From: Yeosuana marina
Lineage (GTDB): Bacteria; Bacteroidota; Bacteroidia; Flavobacteriales; Flavobacteriaceae
Direction: 5' to 3'
Assembly (NCBI RefSeq): GCF_011762485.1
Contig: NZ_JAAKGI010000025.1
Coordinates: forward strand, 169,228 to 233,227
DNA length: 64,000 bases
Part shown: piece after piece, positions 58,049-64,000 of the stretch
Position numbering within the stretch: position 1 is the first letter of the stretch
Layout of the letters: the number at the start of each line of letters is the position of its first letter
Notes under the pieces: model-generated
Told to the model about the DNA's origin: nothing
Seen by the model: the letters and a program-made list of their open reading frames with translations, nothing else
The model's database searches: none
Translations under genes and position numbers: made by a program

Positions 58049-58160
58049 AAATTAAAATATTAATGTTAGGTAAAATAAATATAGCTATTATTCTTATTTA
58101 GACTCAAAAAAATACAAAATGTCACTACCATTCTAATGTATGTGTTTTATGTAAAAGCAT

Positions 58161-58168
58161 TATCTTTG
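58161..58168 (+). promoter_or_regulatory. -7 promoter element
   Basis: TATCTTTG, 18 bases before the ATG at 58187. A longer in-frame start at 58136 would lie upstream of this element and so is unlikely. Confidence 0.5.
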
Positions 58169-58186
58169 TATAAAATTTTTAAATAC

Positions 58187-58393
58187 ATGAAACTTCTATT
58201 AATAACAATTGCGTTACTAGGATTAGGATTTGCAGGAATAGCAATAAAAATTTGGGCTAAAAAAGATGGCAAATTTGCAGGAACATGTGCTAGCCAAAAT
58301 CCTGCATTAAACAAAAATGGTGAACCATGTGGTTTTTGCGGAAAAACACCTGATCAATTTAGCAAGTGTGATGAACCTCAACATGCTTCGTAG
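58187..58393 (+). CDS. Small Cys-rich membrane-anchored protein of unknown function
   Basis: 68 residues from the ATG at 58187. One N-terminal span (KLLLITIALLGLGFAGIAI) is followed by an exposed basic segment and four cysteines in CASQNP...CGFCGKTPDQFSKC. The cysteine spacing could bind a metal or Fe-S cluster or form disulfides. Similar short proteins are often labelled membrane or secreted protein in Flavobacteriia. It is three bases before the glycosyltransferase gene. Confidence 0.78.
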   Translation: MKLLLITIALLGLGFAGIAIKIWAKKDGKFAGTCASQNPALNKNGEPCGFCGKTPDQFSKCDEPQHAS

Positions 58394-58396
58394 TTT

Positions 58397-59509
58397 ATGA
58401 CATTTCTTGATGTTGTATTCTACTTATTCATTTTTGTGGTTAGTATTCAAATTATTTTCCAGATTTTTTTCTTTGGGAAATTTGCAGTCATAAAATCTTT
58501 TAAAAAAAAGTCAACTAAAGTTGGTGTTTCAGTAATTATCTGCGCTAAAAATGAAGCAGAAAATCTGGAAATGTTTTTACCTTCAGTTATTTCACAAAAG
58601 TATCCTGATTTTGAAATAATTCTTATAAACGATGCCTCAAAAGACAATACTCTTGAGGTTATGGAATCTTTTCAAAACAAACATGACCATATTAAAGTGG
58701 TTGATGTAAAAAATGTTGAAGCCTTTTGGGGAAACAAAAAATATGCTCTAACTCTGGGTATAAAAGTAGCCAAACATGACTACCTATTGTTTACTGATGC
58801 CGATTGTAAACCAGTCTCCAATAACTGGATTTCTCAAATATGTTCTCATTTTGATGATTCTAAAACCATTGTTTTAGGATATGGTTCATATAAAAAAATT
58901 AAAAAATCATTATTGAACAAACTCATTCGTTTTGAAACCCTACAAACAGCCATAACATATTTTTCATTTGCTAATGCTGGATTAGCATATATGGGAGTTG
59001 GCAGAAATTTGGCCTACAAAAAAAGTGAGTTCTTTAAAGCTAATGGTTTTGTAAACCATATAAAAGTGCGCTCTGGTGACGACGACTTGTTTGTTAATCA
59101 AATTGCAACATCTTCCAATACTGCTATTTGCTTTTCTGAAGATAGCTTTACAGAATCTATACCAAAAACCTCTTTTAAAAACTGGTATAAACAAAAGCGA
59201 AGACATGTTTCAACGGCAAACTATTATAAATTAAAGCACAAACTATTATTAACTATTTTATATAGTTCTCAACTTTTATTTTGGCTTTTAGCTACTCTAC
59301 TCTTTACGCAATTATTTAATTGGCAAATAGTATTAGGTTTATTCCTTTTTAGGCTTCTAGCCCAATATACAGTCTTCATCCTTTCTGCAAAAAAAATGGA
59401 AGAAAAGGACATCTTATTTTTACTTCCTTTCTTAGAAATCTTTTTAATTTTTACGCAATTAACTATCTTTATAAATAATCTTGTTTCAAAACCAAATCAT
59501 TGGAAATAA
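58397..59509 (+). CDS. Family 2 glycosyltransferase, membrane protein
   Basis: 370 residues. One N-terminal span, then a GT-A domain with VSVIICAKNEAENLEMF and the DxD-type LLFTDADCKP (about 135-144), plus GDDDLFVNQ and a QKRRH motif (KQKRRHVSTANY) typical of processive or lipid glycosyltransferases. Two to three C-terminal spans. The acceptor is unknown. Its last bases overlap the sigma factor gene start by 10 bases. Confidence 0.88.
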   Translation: MTFLDVVFYLFIFVVSIQIIFQIFFFGKFAVIKSFKKKSTKVGVSVIICAKNEAENLEMFLPSVISQKYPDFEIILINDASKDNTLEVMESFQNKHDHIKVVDVKNVEAFWGNKKYALTLGIKVAKHDYLLFTDADCKPVSNNWISQICSHFDDSKTIVLGYGSYKKIKKSLLNKLIRFETLQTAITYFSFANAGLAYMGVGRNLAYKKSEFFKANGFVNHIKVRSGDDDLFVNQIATSSNTAICFSEDSFTESIPKTSFKNWYKQKRRHVSTANYYKLKHKLLLTILYSSQLLFWLLATLLFTQLFNWQIVLGLFLFRLLAQYTVFILSAKKMEEKDILFLLPFLEIFLIFTQLTIFINNLVSKPNHWK

Positions 59510-60048
59510 AAGAAGCTATTAATAGAGCTAAACTGAATGATCAAAAAGCATTTAATTTTTTATTAGATACGTTTTGGGATGACGTATATGGCTTTCAATT
59601 AAAACGTATTGAAAATGAAAATGATGCTGAAGATATCACGATTCAAACATTTTCAAAAGCATTCGATAAAATTGATACTTTTAATGATGATTTTAAATTT
59701 AAAACTTGGCTGATTACTATTTCTAAAAATATTCATATTGACTTATTAAGAAAGCATAAAAATCATATTCCGCAAAGAAATTTTAATGATGTTGAAAAAG
59801 CGTATCAAATTCTTGATGAATCCCCTTCTGTAGAAGACACTTTGATTACCGAACAAAATTTAGCAAAATTACTTCGCGATATCAAAAAGTTAAAACCAGA
59901 ATATCAAGAAATCATCAACTTAAGATACTTTCAAGAATTAAGTTATAAAGAGATTTCTAAAGAACTTAATGAACCAATGAATAACGTAAAAGTTAAACTA
60001 TTACGTGCAAAAAAACTACTTGCAGAAATTATTCAGAAATCAAAATGA
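59500..60048 (+). CDS. ECF-type RNA polymerase sigma factor
   Basis: 182 residues. Region 2 has NDAEDITIQTFSKAFDKIDT and FKTWLITISKNIHIDLLRKH. Region 4 has QELSYKEISKELNEPMNNVK. The start can only be TTG at 59500, inside the glycosyltransferase stop region. The stop overlaps the transporter ATG (ATGA). No anti-sigma gene is adjacent, so it may be controlled by expression level or by the overlapping transporter. Confidence 0.9.
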   Translation: MEIKEAINRAKLNDQKAFNFLLDTFWDDVYGFQLKRIENENDAEDITIQTFSKAFDKIDTFNDDFKFKTWLITISKNIHIDLLRKHKNHIPQRNFNDVEKAYQILDESPSVEDTLITEQNLAKLLRDIKKLKPEYQEIINLRYFQELSYKEISKELNEPMNNVKVKLLRAKKLLAEIIQKSK

Positions 60049-61259
60049 TTACTAAAATAAAAAACTTAGGTCCAGGTTTATTATTTGCTGGTGCGGCTAT
60101 TGGCGTGTCGCATTTAGTACAATCTACGAGAGCGGGAGCCGATTTTGGTTTAGGATTACTTTGGGCATTATTACTGGTAAATTTGTTTAAATATCCATTT
60201 TTTCAATTTGGACCAAGATATGCAACAGCTACTGGCGAGAGTTTACTTGACGGCTACAGAAAACTCGGGAAAGGTGTGTTAATAACCTACTTTATCCTTA
60301 ATATAGCAACGATGTTTACCATTCAAACCGCAGTAACCATCGTTACAGCAGGATTAGCTTCCTCATTGTTTGGTAATTTTATCTCTGTTCAAGTATGGAC
60401 CGTAGTTATTATTATGATTTGTTTTAGCATACTAATTTTAGGAAAATACAAATTATTGGATAAAATTATGAAGGTAATTGTTTTAACACTTACCATTAGC
60501 ACCATTGCGGCCGTATTGATGGCATTTTCAAACACTTCAAACCCTATTTCAATGAAGCAAATTCTACCAAGTAATAGTCTTGAAATAGCTTTTTTAATTG
60601 CTTTTATGGGATGGATGCCTGCTCCATTAGATGTGTCTGTATGGCAATCACTTTGGGCTATTGAAAAAAACAAAGACACTAAAAACTATTCTCCGAAATC
60701 TGCTTTGTTTGATTTTAATATTGGTTATTTAAGTACTATTATAATTGGTATTGGGTTTCTTCTCTTGGGAGCTCTTGTAATGTTTAATAGTGGAGAAACA
60801 TTTAGTAATTCGGCAGGCGTTTTTTCAAGTCAATTAATAAACATGTATGCACAAAGTTTAGGTAATTGGGCGTATTATATCATTGCCATAGCTGCCTTTA
60901 CTACCATGTTTAGCACAACTCTCACAACATTGGATGCCTCTCCGAGAGCTATGAACAAATCTATTGAACTACTTTTTGAAACGTCTTTTAAATACGGTTA
61001 TTTATCTTGGATTATTTTACTTGCTTTAGGAACTATTAGTATCTTTTTCTTTTTAGCTTCTGAAATGGGACTGCTCATAAAAATTGCAACGATTTTATCA
61101 TTCATAACGGCACCATTTTATGCTATAATTAATTACAAATTAATTTCGAGTAGGCATACACCAAAAGAATGGAGACCCTCTCGGGAACTACATATTTTAA
61201 GCTGGCTTGGAATTATTTTTTTGGTAGGATTTAGCATCTGGTATCTTACTACATTATAA
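60045..61259 (+). CDS. Nramp-related membrane transporter with altered metal site
   Basis: 404 residues and about 11 spans. The overall Nramp/SLC11 plan is clear: LGPGLLFAGAAIGVSHLVQS in span 1 and AFMGWMPAPLDVSVWQSLWA in span 6. In true manganese/iron Nramps these places hold DPGN and MPH. Here they read GVSH and APL, so the usual Asp, Asn and Met ligands are missing. The substrate may thus be magnesium or something other than a transition metal. It is translated from an ATGA overlap with the ECF sigma gene. Confidence 0.8.
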   Translation: MITKIKNLGPGLLFAGAAIGVSHLVQSTRAGADFGLGLLWALLLVNLFKYPFFQFGPRYATATGESLLDGYRKLGKGVLITYFILNIATMFTIQTAVTIVTAGLASSLFGNFISVQVWTVVIIMICFSILILGKYKLLDKIMKVIVLTLTISTIAAVLMAFSNTSNPISMKQILPSNSLEIAFLIAFMGWMPAPLDVSVWQSLWAIEKNKDTKNYSPKSALFDFNIGYLSTIIIGIGFLLLGALVMFNSGETFSNSAGVFSSQLINMYAQSLGNWAYYIIAIAAFTTMFSTTLTTLDASPRAMNKSIELLFETSFKYGYLSWIILLALGTISIFFFLASEMGLLIKIATILSFITAPFYAIINYKLISSRHTPKEWRPSRELHILSWLGIIFLVGFSIWYLTTL

Positions 61260-61262
61260 GCC

Positions 61263-61290
61263 TTGTTTTAGAGAATACTTTGTATCTTTG
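61263..61290 (+). promoter_or_regulatory. Promoter of lipA-gap
   Basis: TTG (61263-61265), 17 bases, TATCTTTG (61283-61290): full consensus. It predicts a leader of about 100 bases that contains a small SD-bearing ORF. Confidence 0.7.
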
Positions 61291-61318
61291 TGCCTTTATT
61301 TTTGGTTGAGGAACGAGC

Positions 61319-61354
61319 ATGCTAAAAAAGCTTATCACCCAAATAAATGATTAA
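61319..61354 (+). CDS. Possible 11-codon leader peptide upstream of lipA
   Basis: MLKKLITQIND followed by TAA. It is preceded by GAGGAA six bases before its ATG, a Shine-Dalgarno-like sequence that is rare in this genome. Whether it is translated is unknown. It could regulate lipA by ribosome position or be chance. Confidence 0.3.
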   Translation: MLKKLITQIND

Positions 61355-61397
61355 TAGCAAACAGCATGTGACTATTCAAAAACAATAAAACAAACAC

Positions 61398-62279
61398 ATG
61401 AAAACAGAAACAATTTCAAATATATTACCAGGAGAACGTATAGGCAAACCTAAGTGGTTACGAGTAAAATTACCTACTGGTAAAAAATATACTGAACTGA
61501 GAGGTTTAGTTGACAAATATAAACTTAATACGATTTGCACCTCTGGAAGTTGCCCAAATATGGGAGAATGTTGGGGAGAAGGAACTGCAACATTTATGAT
61601 TTTAGGAAACATTTGTACGCGTTCTTGCGGTTTTTGTGGTGTAAAAACTGGGAGACCTGAAAGTATAGATTGGGATGAACCAGAAAAAGTAGCTCGTTCC
61701 ATAAAACTTATGAAGATTAAGCATGCCGTTTTAACCAGTGTAGATCGGGATGATATTAAAGATATGGGAAGCATTATGTGGGCAGAAACCGTTAAAGCTG
61801 TGCGCAGAATGAATCCAGAAACAACCCTTGAAACCCTTATCCCAGATTTTCAAGGTATAGAGCAGCATATTGACAGAATTATAGAGGTTGCTCCTGAAGT
61901 AGTCTCACATAATATTGAAACCGTAAGACGACTGACTCGTGAAGTGCGTATTCAGGCAAAATACGATAGAAGCTTAGGTGTTTTAAAATATTTAAAAGCA
62001 CAGGGACAACGCAGAACCAAATCTGGTATTATGCTAGGTCTTGGTGAAACCCGAGAAGAAGTTATTGAAACACTGCACGATTTAAAAGCCAACAATGTAG
62101 ATGTCGTGACTATTGGTCAATACCTGCAACCAAGTAAAAAACATTTACCAGTTCAACAATTTATCAATCCAGACCAATTTAAAGAATACGAAGAAATTGG
62201 GCTAGAACTAGGATTTCGCCATGTTGAAAGTAGTGCTTTGGTACGTTCTTCATACAGAGCCCAAAAACACATTCTTTAA
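61398..62279 (+). CDS. lipA: Lipoyl synthase
   Basis: 293 residues, radical SAM. The auxiliary cluster cysteines are in [16 protein letters not shown], and the SAM cluster is [10 protein letters not shown]. The C-terminal [11 protein letters not shown] supplies the last serine ligand. It inserts sulfur into octanoyl groups of dehydrogenase complexes. It is two bases before gap and shares its transcript. Confidence 0.97.
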   Translation: MKTETISNILPGERIGKPKWLRVKLPTGKKYTELRGLVDKYKLNTICTSGSCPNMGECWGEGTATFMILGNICTRSCGFCGVKTGRPESIDWDEPEKVARSIKLMKIKHAVLTSVDRDDIKDMGSIMWAETVKAVRRMNPETTLETLIPDFQGIEQHIDRIIEVAPEVVSHNIETVRRLTREVRIQAKYDRSLGVLKYLKAQGQRRTKSGIMLGLGETREEVIETLHDLKANNVDVVTIGQYLQPSKKHLPVQQFINPDQFKEYEEIGLELGFRHVESSALVRSSYRAQKHIL

Positions 62280-62281
62280 AG

Positions 62282-63298
62282 ATGATTACTATTGCTATCA
62301 ATGGCTTTGGTAGAATTGGCAGACGTGTTTTTAGATTACTGCAAGAGCGTCATGATATTCAAGTAGTTGCCATTAATGATTTAGCGAATGCAAAAACCTT
62401 AAGTCACCTTCTTAAGTATGACAGTATTCATGGTGTTTTTAAAGAAAATATCTCACATACTAACAACCAAATTATTGTTAATAATCGAGCCGTTGACTTA
62501 CTAAATTACAAACACCCTAAGGACATAAACTGGGCGCCCTATCATATAGATTTTGTTATAGAATCTACTGGTAAGTTTAAAACAAAAGAAGAATTAGAAT
62601 ATCATCTAATCAATGGCGCAAAACAGGTTATTTTAAGTGTTCCTCCTACTGAAGATGATATAAAAACGATTGTATTAGGTGTTAATGACTCTTCTATAGA
62701 GGGTTCGGAGTCAATCATCTCAAATGCTTCTTGTACGACTAACAACGCTGCTCCAATGATTGATGTTATAAACAAGCTGTGTGGCATTAACCAAGCCTAT
62801 ATAACCACTGTTCATTCTTATACAACAGATCAAAGTTTACATGACCAACCACACCCAGATTTACGAAGATCGAGAGCTGCAGGACAATCAATTATTCCAA
62901 CAACAACTGGAGCCGCAAAAGCTTTAACAAAAATTTTTCCTGAATTATCTGATGTTATTGGGGGTTGTGGTATTAGAGTACCAGTCGCAAATGGTTCACT
63001 AACAGATATTACATTTAATGTTAAAAAAACGACAACCATTAAACAAATAAATGAAGCTTTTAAAAATGCATCCAATCATCACTATAAAGGCATTATAGAA
63101 TACACCGAAGATCCTATTGTTTCTATTGATATAGTTGGTAATACGCATTCTTGCATATTTGATTCTCAAATGACATCAGTTATTGGAAATATGGTTAAAA
63201 TAATTGGCTGGTATGATAATGAAACAGGATATTCTAGCAGAATCATTGATTTATTATGTAATTTATCGATGAAATGCAACGTTTTATCGGAAAAATAA
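62282..63298 (+). CDS. gap: Glyceraldehyde-3-phosphate dehydrogenase, type I
   Basis: 338 residues. NAD-binding NGFGRIGRRVFRLL, the catalytic Cys in SNASCTTNNAAP (about residue 152), and WYDNETGYSSRIIDL at the C-terminus. An Asp in VVAINDLANAK favours NAD. It catalyses the oxidative step of glycolysis or its reverse. It is directly linked to lipA. Whether it is the main glycolytic enzyme or a second copy cannot be told here. Confidence 0.96.
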   Translation: MITIAINGFGRIGRRVFRLLQERHDIQVVAINDLANAKTLSHLLKYDSIHGVFKENISHTNNQIIVNNRAVDLLNYKHPKDINWAPYHIDFVIESTGKFKTKEELEYHLINGAKQVILSVPPTEDDIKTIVLGVNDSSIEGSESIISNASCTTNNAAPMIDVINKLCGINQAYITTVHSYTTDQSLHDQPHPDLRRSRAAGQSIIPTTTGAAKALTKIFPELSDVIGGCGIRVPVANGSLTDITFNVKKTTTIKQINEAFKNASNHHYKGIIEYTEDPIVSIDIVGNTHSCIFDSQMTSVIGNMVKIIGWYDNETGYSSRIIDLLCNLSMKCNVLSEK

Positions 63299-63299
63299 T

Positions 63300-63307
63300 T
63301 ATATTTG
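63300..63307 (+). promoter_or_regulatory. -7 promoter element of the TPR gene
   Basis: TATATTTG right after the gap stop codon, 18 bases before the next ATG. No suitable TTG. Confidence 0.45.
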
Positions 63308-63325
63308 TCGGTAATAGTGAAATAT

Positions 63326-64000
63326 ATGACCCCAATCTGTAAACACATATTTATCATTTTTATATTATTGACTTTCAGTATGTCATCACAGAATTCTGTT
63401 GAAAAAGATCCTGAAATTATTCAAAACAATATAAAATATAGGATTACACAATCAGAATACGATATTGATAACTTTAATTATTTTGAAGCTCAAAAAAAGC
63501 TTGATGATGCTCTAGACATAGCTTCTAGTATTGATGACAAAAAAAATATTGGTATTATTTTCACAAAAAAAGCGAGACTTCAATTATTTATAGAAAACCT
63601 AGAAGAAGCTATTGTATCTATTAACAAAGCTATTGAGGTACAACGTCTTATAAAGGATAACGAAAATCTAGGCAATTCTTACAAAATATTCGGAGATATT
63701 TATGAAAAAAAGAAAAATTATAAGCAAGCACTAGATTATTATAGATCTGCTCAAACACTTTTTGATCAAGAAGGATTAAACAAAAATTTAGCCGAAGTCT
63801 TATTAAGTGAAGGAAAAACGTATATTCAATTAAAAGAATACAATAAAGCCAGAAGTCTTATTGAACACTCATTAGATTTAGCTAAAAGATTTGAATTACC
63901 TAAAATAGAAAGTAGTGCATCCATTAATCATGGAAAAGTATATTCTGTTCTAGGAGATTATGAAAAGGCTCTTAACTATGCCAAAGCTGGTTTATCTATT
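63326..64000 (+). CDS. TPR repeat protein, N-terminal part (window edge)
   Basis: The frame is open from the ATG at 63326 to the window end, giving 225 residues with no stop. A signal peptide (CKHIFIIFILLTFSMSS) is followed by at least four tetratricopeptide units, for example YKIFGDIYEKKKNYKQALDY and LSEGKTYIQLKEYNKARSLI, then HGKVYSVLGDYEKALNYAKA. In Flavobacteriia such beginnings often belong to sensor histidine kinases or LuxR-type regulators with periplasmic TPRs, but the rest is off-window. Confidence 0.8.
   Translation, partial: MTPICKHIFIIFILLTFSMSSQNSVEKDPEIIQNNIKYRITQSEYDIDNFNYFEAQKKLDDALDIASSIDDKKNIGIIFTKKARLQLFIENLEEAIVSINKAIEVQRLIKDNENLGNSYKIFGDIYEKKKNYKQALDYYRSAQTLFDQEGLNKNLAEVLLSEGKTYIQLKEYNKARSLIEHSLDLAKRFELPKIESSASINHGKVYSVLGDYEKALNYAKAGLSI

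Noticed and set aside
61260..61397. Riboswitch in the lipA leader
   Set aside because: I could not fold the leader into any riboswitch class that I know. Only the promoter and a mini-ORF are supportable.

Overview
The window is a stretch of core chromosome from a low-GC member of the Bacteroidota, most likely family Flavobacteriaceae. The evidence is the near absence of Shine-Dalgarno sequences, many copies of the Bacteroidota -7 promoter element TAnnTTTG (sometimes with TTG 17-22 bases upstream), and family-typical neighbours such as DUF3467 beside rpoC, bTHX, DUF2851 and YaaA. Genus cannot be fixed from the sequence alone.

Layout. 1-5.3 kb: the 3' end of a class A penicillin-binding protein gene, a tRNA-Thr, a pterin synthase overlapping idi, prfC and a small Fe-S protein. 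5.3-18.6 kb (minus strand): the classical translation and transcription block tRNA-Thr/Tyr/Gly/Thr - tuf - tRNA-Trp - secE - nusG - rplKAJL - rpoBC, followed by DUF3467. 18.6-28.8 kb (minus strand): raiA/hpf, a Xer recombinase, rpsU, then a compact set (NSS transporter, a 47-residue partner, a helix-hairpin-helix protein, acyl-CoA dehydrogenase), an AGCS amino-acid symporter, a PspC/K+ channel pair and DUF2851. 28.9-34.6 kb: HemG-like flavodoxin, a uracil-DNA-glycosylase-like protein, bTHX, a VOC/yaaA/TPR operon and a secreted GH2 enzyme. 34.6-47.7 kb: PASTA-rluD facing ddl-coaD-VOC, a SulP transporter, a NUDIX protein, pyrE, birA, rsfS-ftsH, a LUD protein and the lipid set cdsA-psd-ACBP. 47.7-58 kb: an NlpC/P60 lipoprotein, valS, DUF1573, a retropepsin-like/PDZ protein, an aminotransferase with murB, an ECF sigma/anti-sigma pair and an aquaporin. 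58.1-64 kb: a small Cys-rich membrane protein, glycosyltransferase - ECF sigma - Nramp-like transporter, lipA-gap and the start of a TPR protein cut by the window edge.

How it fits together. Most genes serve translation, transcription, ribosome hibernation and assembly (raiA, bS21, bTHX, RsfS, RF3), envelope building (PBP, Ddl, MurB, CdsA, Psd, PASTA) and solute transport. No phage, insertion sequence, CRISPR array, restriction system or other defence island is visible, and no stretch over 300 bases lacks a gene or tRNA. I did not find a clearly novel system. The most informative signals are regulatory or architectural: a near-perfect Shine-Dalgarno sequence on rpsU in a genome that otherwise ignores them, an SD-bearing mini-ORF in the lipA leader, a sigma factor gene overlapping a transporter that lacks the usual Nramp metal-site residues, and a tRNA promoter embedded in the terminator region of hpf.
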